From NCBI GenBank assembly GCA_018907035.1, contig JACCIC010000001.1:4756001-4820000 (forward strand): a stretch of 64,000 nucleotides of DNA, written 5' to 3'. Below the pieces are notes generated by a model that was not told the origin of the DNA, did no database searches, and saw only the letters and a list, made by a program, of their open reading frames with translations. Positions 21,901-33,412 of this stretch are shown here, piece after piece; the stretch's first letter is position 1, and every line of letters starts with the position of its first letter. Both the position numbers and the translations under genes were made by a program. This DNA comes from Sycobia sp. Sy_11. Taxonomy: Eukaryota; Arthropoda; Insecta; Hymenoptera; Epichrysomallidae.

Positions 21901-24900
21901 CTGAATGAATACAGTGCTGTATGCATAGAGACTAACTTATTAAAGCTTACTGACTTTGAAGACATTATTGGTGAGTTTTTTTCGAAAAAGGTAACCCAAA
22001 ATATATTTGATTTTAATAAAGTTTTAGTGATTAAATAATACGACAAATCTTTTTTTCTTTTTCCTCTTTTTTCTGTCAATTAAAGCATGAATCATGATTT
22101 TTAACACAAATTTAATAATAAAATATTAAGTCTATAAAGTTTACATTGCTAGCAAAATTGTATTCTATTTTTATTAGTTTTGATTTTTAACTATTACTTT
22201 ATTTTTAGTAACTATTTTTATTACTAATTGTATTACATTTCAAATTTAAGAACTTGAATTTCAATATAAAAAGTTGGATTTTCTATAACAACTCATCATA
22301 GATAAGTTCTTAATAACGCCAACTAGTTTTCTAACATGTCAATAATTATCACGCTAACATCCATGCTCGATGAACATTATCAGTAAATAAATTTGTGGAA
22401 TATATTATTATATATTCTCATATTGGGAGACTAACTTGTCCTTGCTAATCCACGATCTACAGAACAGTTCTACCGAACCTTAACGGTGATGAAATTGATA
22501 TAGTTTGTCTTTTCTGAATAAATTATGAGTAGAAATATAACATGTACGAGAGCAGTTCAATAAGTACCCGTGTTAGAAATGAAAAAACCATTTTTTCAAA
22601 AATTTTTTTTTATTTTTCAACATAAACCGCTTTTAGATAGATACACGTCTCCCAAGGTTTTCACTATTTTTTTACACCTCCAAAAAAAGGATTTTTCGAC
22701 TTCCTCGTTCGAGCAAAATGTTTTTCCCGCGAGCCATTTGTTCATGTTAAAGAATAAGAAAAAGTTGCAGGGAATCAGATCGAGTGAATACGGGAGTGCG
22801 ACAGCAGTTGATAATGCAATTTATGCAGTTTGGTGGCGACAACTCCAGATGAATGTGCTGGTGCGTGATCGTAATGAAACAACACTGTTTTTTTCACCTA
22901 ATGTGGCCGTCTTTCTCTAAATTTTTCATCGAAGCGGTCCAATAACTCACTATAATATTGTCCAGTGATCGTTCTTCCTTTTTCTAAAAAATCCATCAGG
23001 ATGATGCCCTTCACATCTCAAAAAATCGTCGCCATACCTTTTCCCCGATGGGACTGTCTTCGCCTTCTTTAGAGCAGATTCACCGCGAAAAATCCATTGT
23101 TTTCATTGTTGCTTAGTTTCTGGTGTGTGATGATGAATCCAGGTTTCATCCACGCTGAGAACTCGACGAAAAACGTCCTTCGGATATCGCTTAAATTGTT
23201 CCACACACTGCTTCGAAGATAACAGCCGCTTCCGCTTGTTGTCTACTATGAGCAATCGCGGCACCCATCGGACCAACAATTTTTTCATAAACAACTTATC
23301 ATGTAAACTATTTATTTATTAATATTTGAAATTTGTTTTGGCGTCGTTTAATAGATGGCAGCACATGATAATAACACCAGCTTGCCTAAGGAACGTCCTC
23401 TGTCTTCAAACACGGGTAATTATTCAACCGCCCTCGTATTTATTTATTTTAATTAGGGACTCTTAGAATTTTTACATATTAATTACATAAAAATTAGATA
23501 TTTTAATTTTATTATTAGATAGATAAAATATTATATTAGAAATTTCTTTCAATAATACGAGTACAAAGTTATCGTAGCATACCCATTAAAAAGAGATCTC
23601 GGATGAAATTGTATTAAAATTAAGTTCTAGTTAACTGATAACTTGCCAATTAAAGCAGAGAAGCAAGAAACATGGGGGGGGGGCTATATAACCTTAAAAA
23701 AGGTAGTGATATTTGAGTTTAGAAAAACGAGTTATATTGAAGGGTATTCAAGTACTGCAAATAATATCTTCTTATTCACAAACAATAACAACATACAACT
23801 AGGAATAGCGACAAAAGGGGGGCAGTAGCAAGAAACAGAATAGAAATTAGGCTCTTGGTGTCTTTGGTTGTTGCTCTTTCTTACCTAGCAAATTGCTTAA
23901 GTAGAAACCATATTTCTCAAATACAACAATCCCTAGTTTTCTTAGAGTATGTAAACCAGTACTTGTCATACAATTTTGAACTGTCTACATTTAAAAAAAT
24001 AATTTATTATTGTCAATAAACACACAAGTTTAAACACTAAAATTTTTTAATTAGAATACTCTTATTACTAAGCCAGAAATATAACCTATCATGTCGCTTA
24101 CGATTATAGTGGCTCTATCAGGTTAATCATAGCTCTAAGTGTTAATCATAGTCAGTATCACCTGTTTTGAAACTCATATTCATATGATTGATATTTTAAT
24201 ACTTAACACGTTTCCACGTATGTTCAAAGTAAGAATGTCTTTAATTTAATGCGACGATTTTTTAATAATCCTTTTTTATATCATTTTAAATAATTTTAAT
24301 CCTACTTTTATATAATTTTAAAATCAATGTTAATATTGAAGCAAGTTAAATTAATTAATACACATAAGCTGAAAAAGCTGTAAAACTGTAATACTTTTTA
24401 AAGAAATTTAAAACTAAAAAGTGGGTGGTCATCGTTATAAGTGAGTTCTATATAATATTTTCAACAAAATGTATAAATTCAAGACTCTATGGTCACTTAT
24501 AAAATCCTGTTTCATTTTCGTGCCACACGCAATTGAATTTAATTTTATTTATAACATGTAGACTTACTAACTACAGTGTTTCACAATTTCTCACAGATAA
24601 AGAGGTACTTAGTATCATTCTAAAGGATTTTCTTATATTTTTTAGAATTATAAAAGAAGTGCGTTGATTTATTAATTTAAGGTATGAACATACCAGACAA
24701 ATGCCTCGTTGTTGATATAATGAATTAGGTTCCATCACGCCGCATAATATAACTGACGTATTAATCCGATAGTATAAATTCTGACACTCCTCATTTGTAA
24801 TAATGAGAACAGGCGCAGATCTTAATAGATTTCCTGGATGTGCGGTTACTCGTATTCGCTCTTTCTTCTCATTTTTTTTCCATCCTTCAATCGTATTAAT

Positions 24901-25160
24901 TCCATATCCTGCAACAACTGCTTCTCTTCTAACGACTTCCTCGGGAGACGGAATTTGAAGAGCAGCTAATTGGTAATTAACTTCAAGAATCAAACTATCT
25001 TTTAACTAAAAAATATTAAAAATACGTCTAAAAAAGTTCTGGATTCAAATTATATAATAAACAGATTTCATTTGAATATTGAAAGCATTATCATTTTTTA
25101 AATTCTACTATTCCATTGTTACTAAATAATACACGTTGAATACTGAAAAAAGGTTTGTAA

Positions 25161-25222
<62 letters not shown>

Positions 25223-28200
25223 AGCCATGTAAGTAGATGAATATATATTTTAAAATTATAAAAATTAAAGATATGTTTTAAAGTATAATTTATATCGAGT
25301 TGTAATTTCATTAATGTAGATCAAAAAGCAATCTACACGGTCCAGTTAAAAAAATAATAAAAAATCTGTATTGACTTCAAGTCTACTTTAAGCACAAAGT
25401 ATGCCTTTAAATTGACAAAATGAAATATTATATTGCATGCAATGAAACACAAAGAAAATTGTCTGTGTGAATTGCGTACTAGTATACTGTCTACAAGATA
25501 GTACTTAAAGAAGCTGTCAAAAATATGTCAAAAATATCCTATCTTAAAAAAATGTTTACAGAGTTAGATGAAGATAGACTAGAAAAAGAAAAAACAATGG
25601 AAGTACCATTAAAGAGTGTAAAATTATACACTCTTGGTAAAAATATTGAATAATTTAGTATCTACAATGTTAAAAAATAGATTTTTAATTTACGGATATC
25701 AGAATCAGAATGACGTGAAATTTAGAGAAAAATTAATTATTACATTTGATTTTATTACACAACGTTAACTTGAAGCAGGTTAAACGATTTTCCGAGACAA
25801 CGCTTCAATTGTCAATGTATCATTACAACTCGTTTGCCCTCAATAGACCTGCTTTCTAAGATAGAGACCAAAAAAATATAAATGTGAATGTTACCATTTG
25901 ACTATAGATATCTCACACTACTAGAAAACACCAAATGAAGAATTTTATACTATAAGCAAGATTCTCAGGAAAGTAATGTCGAAGACAAGTTTAGAAAAAA
26001 TGTTTATGGGTGTGGTAAATATTGCGGAATGAATTTTTACCGAAAGATAAATTGTCGAAAATTAATTGTCGAAAAAAATCTGCTTCAGAAATTTTACCGA
26101 AAACTATTTTTATTTTTTTTTTTAAGGTTAACTATTTTTATTTATTTCTTTTAATATTCATTATTTTTCGCTTTGGTGTGACTGTAAAACTGTATATAAC
26201 TATTTTTATAGTAAGTTCGTCGTAGTTAGCCATATAAAATATATATACTTTGTCATTTTGATATTATTTACAAATACACTTTTACAGTTTAAAGAATATA
26301 TCATTATTTTTGTTATGAATTTTTCATAGTTGTTTACATAAGTTACTACAAAAATAGTTACATGCAGTTTTCAAGTCTTGCTAGATCGGAAAATTAAAAG
26401 GAATAAAAAATAAAGTTTATTTTTGGATAAAATTTCTTTCTGTAAATTTTCTTTCGTTAATTTACATTTCGGAAAAAGTCCCTTCTACAAAATTTACTCT
26501 GCCCGTATCGAACAAGTATACATCACATCAGCAAACCTTAATGAACAAAATTATTAAAACAGTAGAGGTCGAAAGTCAGAATATTTTCAGCAGATTTATC
26601 AGTTCAATAATTTCGACAGACGCATGTGTTGAATAATAATTCATTAGAAATGGAAGCGGGATTAACAATCGCAACACATGAACAAGCTTGTAAGCTATAC
26701 TAACTAATTGAGATAATTTATTTGATTTTATTTGTTGTAAAAAGAAATTAAAAATGATTGGATAGAGACTGAAGGGATAAAACTAAAAAGACGGGCGACA
26801 CAGAAGATCTTCATCTAACTTCAGAGTTTGGTGTTGGGTAGTTTAAATCTAAGACTCACAAAAGGAATGCATTTTGTCAAATCATTCAATTGAGAGACAT
26901 ACATGAACATTATGAAGACCATATTTAAAAAGGAATTTTGACAATTGTAAGAAATTAGAGCTATGAAAAAAATTTATGGTGTGTGATACTGTTATAGTTT
27001 ACTAAATGAATCAAGTTTCAAATGGATCACTTAGCAGATACTTGAACAGATCCGATAAAAAATCCGGTGACATTGAGAATGGGGCTGCATTTCTTCGATC
27101 TGAACGTTCATGACAGCACAACACGCTGAGAACATAATTAAAAGTATTTGATTTCAGAACGGCGATACACATTTTCAAGAATGGTCGAATGATAATCCGT
27201 CGGGTTACCTGTTTGATAATCTTTCGGATACGTATCCTATGGTGCTATCAGAAGGCCTTGAATATTATAATAAAATTTACAAAGGATTGTATAACTGGTA
27301 TTCATAATGCGAAGTGAAGAATATTCCAATAAAGAATATAATGAATAGCGAGAGTGATTCTGATTACTGATAATTTAAATCAGGACAAGAAAAACATCCC
27401 TGACTCTTCTTGTACTCTGCTTCAGAAAGAACTGATTTCATTATAAAATATAAAATAACGACGATAATACTGCAATATACTATAAATGGAAGCAATCTAG
27501 AAAATGTAACCAGATTGTACTGGAACTGAATACGGAATTGCTTGTAGTGGATGAATAATATTTCCACAATATTTCTACTGACTTGGCACGATTGAACTAA
27601 AGAAAAATGGGAATATAAATTTCAGAGAAATGAGACCCGAATCTTAAAGGAAAGATTAAGTAGTGGATGAACAATATTTCCACAATAGTTCTGCTGACTT
27701 GGCACAACTGAACTAAAGAAAAACGGGAATGTAAATTTCACAGAATTGGGAGCCGAATCTTAAAGAAAATCATAAATATGTCAGTCTGTACTTCAGCATA
27801 AACTATAGTGTTTTGGAAGACTTCAGAAATGTATTATTTCACGATTCGATTTGGGAAATCTCTGTCTATAGTAGATCAGGATATGAAATTTGAATATCAA
27901 ATATAATCGGTTCAGAGCCGAATTAGTACTACCATAAAGACTAGTATCATTGGCGATAAAGCTTTATATCACAATAATATATACAGAATCTTCTGTATGG
28001 AGAGACATACAGAAATGGTTAATTACTTTTAAAAAATTCCATACGAGATGAAATATTAACAGCAAAACACGCACTTGTATGAGTATTGTATTCTTGAAGT
28101 TCTAAAAAAGGAAATCGTAGGAAATATATAAACTGCATTAAGAAATTCCTGGAAAACATAATAATAAATATTATAATCGTTATTATAATTGCTGGTGCTG

Positions 28201-29848
28201 ATTTTCTTAAAATTAATGATGATATTTATGTTTTCGCTCTTACTATGTTTTACCTTTGATAATGATATATCATGATTAATATTCATAATGTACTCATAGG
28301 TATAGACTTCTATAATTTCACGTAAAAGAACATCTCTATTGCGTATTAATTCTGTACCAACAACTCCGAAGAAGACTTGCTTTTTTGGTATACCTAGTTG
28401 CAATACAAAACATCGAGCAGCAGATAACAATAAATAATTAGAAATAATACCAGCACCACATAATAGATTAGGTACATTCGATAAATTATATTTCCCCACT
28501 ATGGCAGCTTGATATTTAAAGTCTGCTTGAAGTACGGGCTGGCTACCAATAATTGCATCCACTTCAAAAGATCCAGCTTAAAATAAATGAAGTATAAAAA
28601 AATTTAATTTCAATTTATCGTAATGTATTTAATAAATATATATAATTTTCTTTTGTTCTGTTTTAAATATTTGACTTATTTTCCTCTGGATCATTTTTCT
28701 GAAAAATATGCGTAAAATGGACATTTAATTTCTAGCATATCATATACTTTTATAATTATAATGAAAAAAATTAAACTATATATATGACAACTTACTTATA
28801 CATTTATTTAGTAAAAACTATATGTACATATTTTTAAAATATTCTTTAATTATAAAGTAGACGGAATAGGCTTTCAATTTTAATAAAAATTATTATTATT
28901 ACTTGTATTCAAAATATTTAGTCTCAAATTTTTTTTATAAATAATATTTAGATCATAAATATTATTATTTTATCTACATGACTAAAAATTACTATACTCG
29001 TATACAAGAATGAGTATACATTCGTAACGGAGACAAACTATATCCTCCTCTTTTACCATCAGCTGTTGCACTTGGTAATTTTACAAATAAATTGTGCCGC
29101 GTTACCAGCCTGTATATGTACTTTACACGTACTTGATCAGTACCTGCTCTGATTCGCGCTCAATCGATTTTTACTCGGAATTGTGAGGTCGTTTAAACCG
29201 CGCCCCTATTTTCTCCACTATTTGATGAACTTTAATCGTCATTCGGGTATACTCCGAAAAAGTAAAACAGTAAATTACCAATAAATACATTTGGCAAAAG
29301 CGTAGTTTGAATTTATATATAAAAGGTCAATTTTCCGTCATATACCTATGTAGACTAAAAAAATCTTTTAAATTTGAATCAATTTGTATTATTAATTTTG
29401 GTAGAGTTATTTATTTAAAATCTCTGTTCCTAATGAAAGTCCATAGTTGCGACAAATAGTTATTTTCTCATATGCTCTTTGATCTAAAAAATACAGATTA
29501 TTATAACAAGCCTCGTGTATCGCCACTTCCCGCAATCAACAATCGTACGTTGGATTACTTCCCTCCACGGATACAGCCGTTCTGAGCCCGTTCTCAGAGT
29601 ACGCACGAGTTTCATCGGGCAATTACTGCGCGAATTTCGAGCGATGTCTTTCGTTCTTCACGTTTTCTTGCGAAGTTGTTGAAATTTCGTCTGATTCAAA
29701 TCTTTCTTCCGTTAAATGAAGAATTCATATTTCTTGATATATTCTAATATTGTAATATAAATAAATTTTTCAAACAAAATTACTTACCATGGTATACTAA
29801 AAAACTATTAATAATACAATATATGGTTAAAATGAAATAACAATACAT
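15750..29848 (-). CDS. serine protease homologue B (pseudoprotease, S1 family)
   Basis: Paralogue of SPH-A, 297 aa. Exons 29788-29848, 28254-28576, 24694-25005 and 15750-15947, with intron phases 1, 0, 0 as in SPH-A. Signal peptide about residues 1-20. The IIGS start (28-31) follows Ala, so again no Arg/Lys activation site. LSAARC places Arg75 at the catalytic His. Asp123 is kept (NHDIS). GDSGGP is GDLGTP, with Leu235 at the Ser position and one loop Gly changed to Thr. The frame is clean over four exons and the splice sites are canonical. The 8.7-kb intron 3 contains an I-clade element and a mariner. The shared His-to-Arg change implies the ancestor was already inactive. By family analogy it is a secreted binding or regulatory protein, not an enzyme; no target can be read from the sequence. 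Confidence 0.85.
16037..16048. repeat. target-site duplication, left (attaagaagatt)
   Basis: The 12-base word attaagaagatt is repeated exactly at 19422-19433 and brackets the I-clade element. Confidence 0.85.
16440..17165 (+). pseudogene. ORF1 (Gag-like) of the I element
   Basis: Fragments read PLLPNEILIEALKEKGV, RTHIASFRRQFYVNE (a pattern seen in the PRE_C2HC/Gag-like region of I and related elements) and TGHIAKMCRKA, a zinc-knuckle remnant whose first cysteines are lost. Further on the chain is Asn- and Ser-rich to a stop at 17163-17165. Several stops and frameshifts occur. Confidence 0.7.
17230..19110 (+). pseudogene. ORF2 remnant (endonuclease, deleted RT, C-terminal part)
   Basis: The endonuclease part shows GDFNSHNKLWGS and, downstream, a region matching the HSD-type end (frame broken by stops). 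At 18074-18300 the thumb-proximal ENSSPGPD motif that precedes RT is followed directly by sequence (18360-18600) that normally comes after RT (KIQNAGLRIAIGAFRISPINS, then LPLKYRRMKLIMNYA). The catalytic RT motifs (YADD) are therefore deleted. The segment at 18790-19060 carries an ICEDCKTRITIKHLIMECN zinc-finger-like end. It cannot mobilise itself. Confidence 0.75.
19422..19433. repeat. target-site duplication, right (attaagaagatt)
   Basis: Exact match to 16037-16048. Confidence 0.85.
19434..22544. other. SPH-B intron 3, no feature seen
   Basis: AT-rich with only short spurious frames. A small palindromic stretch (acagtatatacagtatatac) lies at about 20823-20842. Confidence 0.5.
22545..23438 (-). 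mobile_element. mariner element with internal deletion (SPH-B intron 3)
   Basis: Inverted terminal repeats of about 34 bp: 22545-22578 (tacgagagcagttcaataag...) and the complement of 23405-23438 (tacgagggcggttgaataat...), matching at roughly 30 of 34 positions, with outermost TA as expected for mariner target sites. The transposase reads on the minus strand. At 894 bp it is shorter than the usual 1.3 kb, and the N-terminal half of the transposase is missing. Confidence 0.88.
22590..23294 (-). pseudogene. mariner transposase, C-terminal two-thirds, broken
   Basis: Contains KLLVRWVPRLLIVDNKRKR, then VDETWIHHHTPETKQQ (first catalytic Asp), then FHYDHAPAH (second catalytic Asp motif), then WLAGKTFCSNEEVEKS. 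The helix-turn-helix DNA-binding part is gone and there are frameshifts and stops between and after the motifs. Not functional; subfamily not assigned. Confidence 0.85.
23439..24693. other. SPH-B intron 3, distal part
   Basis: AT-rich; a poly-G run of nine lies at about 23675-23683. Nothing else is recognisable. Confidence 0.5.
24694..25005 (-). CDS. SPH-B exon 3
   Basis: Acceptor ...aatattttttag and donor CTG|gtatgt, both phase 0; residues 129-232. Starts LKDSL, includes REAVVAGYGINTIEG and paired Cys (ECQNLYYRINTSVILCG), and ends QQRGICL, parallel to SPH-A exon 3. Confidence 0.87.
25160..25220. repeat. (AC)n-(AT)n compound microsatellite
   Basis: About ten AC units followed by about twenty AT units, in SPH-B intron 2. 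Confidence 0.95.
25221..27544. other. SPH-B intron 2, no gene seen
   Basis: AT-rich to about 26750. Bases 26750-27540 are somewhat less AT-rich but contain stops in all frames, and I could not assign them to a known element. Confidence 0.4.
27545..27776 (+). repeat. 116-bp tandem duplication
   Basis: Bases 27545-27660 and 27661-27776 are two copies beginning tagtggatga, diverged at roughly one base in eight. Located in SPH-B intron 2. Confidence 0.8.
28254..28576 (-). CDS. SPH-B exon 2 (IIGS to catalytic Asp)
   Basis: Acceptor ...tttatttaag and donor AAG|gtaaaa. Codes from codon 21 to 128. Contains AIIGSQPVLQ, LLCGAGIISNYLLLSAARC (His to Arg) and NINHDISLSK (Asp kept). The open frame runs on past the donor as intron read-through. 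Confidence 0.88.
28577..29787. other. SPH-B intron 1
   Basis: Contains two GC-richer islands, about 29085-29230 and 29505-29690, within otherwise AT-rich DNA. They lack open frames and I could not match them to each other; possibly old repeats or intronic regulatory DNA. Confidence 0.4.
29788..29848 (-). CDS. SPH-B exon 1 (signal peptide)
   Basis: ATG followed by 19 mostly hydrophobic codons (MYCYFILTIYCIINSFLVYH), ending G|gtaagt in phase 1 to join the CT that opens exon 2, giving Ala. Canonical donor, short intron and correct phase make this the likely start. Confidence 0.82.
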
Positions 29849-29916
29849 AATTTTAAGGTCTGAACTGTATTAATAAAACGATAGTACAGGTAATATCTAT
29901 TAAATCATATTACTAC

Positions 29917-29926
29917 TTTATATATA
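29917..29926 (-). promoter_or_regulatory. possible TATA box of SPH-B
   Basis: TATATATAAA on the minus strand, about 70-78 bases upstream of the ATG, comparable in position to the SPH-A motif. Confidence 0.35.
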
Positions 29927-31980
29927 ACATTCAGTAATTCGTAATGATAAGATAAAGGTAGTTTTTCATTTATTTCATTTATATTTATAGATAAAAATTA
30001 TTATTCCTTTTCACAAAAAAATAATGAAATAAGCAGAATGAATGCTTTCATATTAAAATAAGAAGAATAAATGCTTTCATATTACAATTCAAATATTAAA
30101 ATTCAATTCATATTGTTTCTTGATATCAACATATTGCTATAATTTTAATTTTCTGGTAAACTTATCTCCTTCTCAATGTAAAATTTCTCATAATAATTTA
30201 CAGTCATATTAGAATTCAATACAATAATCACACTAAGCTACTATAGACTATTAAAACATAGATTTGCTCATTTGGTAATTGCATATAAATAAACAAGCTT
30301 ATTCATTATATGAATAGTTTACATGACAATTGTAATAAAATCATACCGTTTCATAAAAATAAAAGTATAAAAAAATTATATACTTATATAACAATAAACA
30401 AAATTTATACTAATTTACATCTCGTTAAAATAAAAATTCAATAAATTTTTTTGAATGAGCTTTTATCATATTGTCATTGTAGTATCAACTATTACTATGA
30501 AAGAAGTATGTTTCATAGTATTATAGTAGTTAGTACAGATTTTATAGTTAGTATTAAACTACAATACATATTGTAGCGATAGTGTCAACCTTACATATTA
30601 GCCTGACAAGAAGAGGCTCTGACATATTAATACAGTCCAAAATCAATTGTAATTGTATTAGATTAGAATTTTGGAATGTTTCAAAATTTTGAAACAGTGC
30701 AATCAAATTTTACGACTATAAAATTAAATGTTTATAATGTCATATAAAATCAATGGCCAGTTTATTCTATTATAAATGTTGGTTATGATATATATCTAAA
30801 GTTCGTCATGGATATTATTTATAGTTAAATAAATTATATAAGAGATTACTATTACACCATTTCAGTATCTTGGAAGAGTCAAAAAACTTTCATCTCATAT
30901 ATTTACTTTAAATACACTTCGTTGTTTTGAAAATTTTAGATTAACAAAATATTTCTCTAATTTAAAGCTTAATTTATTTTTATTATAATACATTATATAA
31001 AAACAGAAAAATTTAATCATAATTAAATTTAAAAAGTCCCAGATATGATCTAAGAATTTTTGAAAAGACAGACAAAAGGCAAGCATTTATCATTAATATA
31101 AATATTTTATTCAGTTTTGATTCGATTCAATTTTAATTTAATCTCTTCGACCTGCTTGTTTCTTTTTTTCACTGTTTGCATATTAAACAATCCTTTGGTC
31201 TCATTATCAATTCTAGCGGTTAAACTCTATTCATTACGATATATTATAGCTTATTTTTCATAAAACTGTGCTAATATAGTTTGATGATTAATACTATTAA
31301 CATTTTATTATAACCATTAACATTGATTATTTTTCTATACTTACCTTGTGTAATAAACAAGGAATTTTTAAGCAAAAGTATCATTATAAATAACATCAAT
31401 GTTCTTTAGAAAATACTATATCAATCCATCCTTTAGATCGCTAGTAAAAAAATCCTCAAATGTGGACGAACTCTTGCTTTATAGATTTCCCCCCACTCTT
31501 TTGAGGGACGTCTCCAAAAAATTGAAAACTGCATCTGAACCTTGAGAAGCTTTATCTCATACTTACATTCCGAAGCTTTCCTTTTTTATGCAGAATTTCA
31601 TCTCGATTTTTTTATAGAAGATCTTGCTTGGCTTACGAAAACAATCAAATTTTTCACATAGTAAAAGAGTGCATAAAAGACTACAGCTTGTAAAAACCTA
31701 TGTTTTTCCAGTATAGTATCGGTTAAACAAAAGCATACTTTTATATAGTATGAAGAGGATGTTATTTTTCAATCACAGTACGGATATCTTCTCATTTACA
31801 ATAATATGAATCCAGAATTCTTTTATTTTCAGAAAGATAATATATTGTTTCAGGTAATATAAATTACGTTAATATCCGAAAAACGAAGCGACGAATGTAA
31901 AGAATAAATATAAATATTTATTTGTACAACCGGGAAATATACAAAAAATAATTTATTATATGTATCAATAAATAAATAGC

Positions 31981-31985
<5 letters not shown>

Positions 31986-32023
<38 letters not shown>
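31986..32023. repeat. (AT)n microsatellite
   Basis: Perfect AT run. Confidence 0.95.
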
Positions 32024-32027
<4 letters not shown>

Positions 32028-33360
32028 TAACAATTATGTGGTGGGTGTATTTGTATGTATTTTTCGAAATAAAGTTTACGAAAAAGAGGTAGTTTCGAAA
32101 GGTGAAGAGAGGGGAATAGGAAAAAATTTTTAGTTTTTCGGCTGAACAAGCTAAGGGTGTATCTGAAAAATTTTTATTATATTTTTAATTGATTCTGAGT
32201 TGTTTAGGAGGTGTACAATTGACTTGTAAAGAGGCTGTTGAGTGTCTAAGACCGGCAACAAATAATTCAGAAGGGGTAATATCTTCAGCTAAGAAGAAGC
32301 AATCTGGACCAGCAAATTTATTCTTGAGGTATATTTTTCGGCTTTATTTATCAACACTGATTAAGTAAGGTTGTTTTATTAATATCGCCAGACATTCACG
32401 CACGTATTCTATAGTTACGATGTTTATATTATGATCGCGTCGCAATAATATAATTTTGTCTTGTCCATTTATTTTATTGGTATTTATTATAATCCTCGAG
32501 TACAAGCGAGATTGTTAATTGAAATTGTTATTAATAAAATATCTAATAAAATGTTTTTTCTTATTATTGAAAATTATCTTTGAGAAGAGGAATCATTAGT
32601 AATGGGATCAGAGTGAAGTTCGTAGAAGATACGGATGAGCCTATGACCTACGAAGACTGATTATTTTCCGGTTTACTATGGAAATAAGCAAAAGTTTTCA
32701 AACATTCCGTATAATATACGCTTTCATTTATTGGTGATTTACATTTACTTAATCAGATACATCATTTTTATGAAATTAATTAGATTCATTTATACAATTT
32801 TGAAATATGCAAAATATGTGTCATATTTTTATATTGAATACTTTTATTCAGTTTTTTTACATATTGAATATTCATTTGAAGAAAACCAAAAAACGCTCCT
32901 TTCGTTAAGTAATTCATATGCTTTAATTGTCGTTGGCTGAACATTGAAATTTTAAATGAATGAATTGGTCAATAAGCAATTTTAGTAAATACAATTTTTA
33001 TGGTTTTTAATTTTATAACATACTAAAATTGAACTTATATAACATAATAATAAATACATATTAATATAATAAAATAAGTCGGTGTTGGCACCTTATAGTA
33101 TCTTATTTATATTTAAAATGAAAATCATTCTTGCAAATAATAAAAAGTTGTATCGTTCGATAATATTTTTCAAATATAAATCAATATGTTAAATAAGTCA
33201 GTATTTAATTTATATGGTAGATATGCTGTTGTAACATCCTACATTCACTGTACATTCACCCTACATCACCCCACATTATGAAATATATCATAAACACAAT
33301 TGAGGACTTATCATTCCTTTTAATATTTATTGTAATAATAAAATCAATAATTATATGAAA

Positions 33361-33365
<5 letters not shown>

Positions 33366-33411
<46 letters not shown>
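33366..33411. repeat. (TA)n microsatellite
   Basis: Perfect TA run. Confidence 0.95.

Positions 33412-33412
<1 letters not shown>

Noticed and set aside
22570..22920. 116-codon plus-strand frame
   Set aside because: Complement of the mariner transposase remnant.
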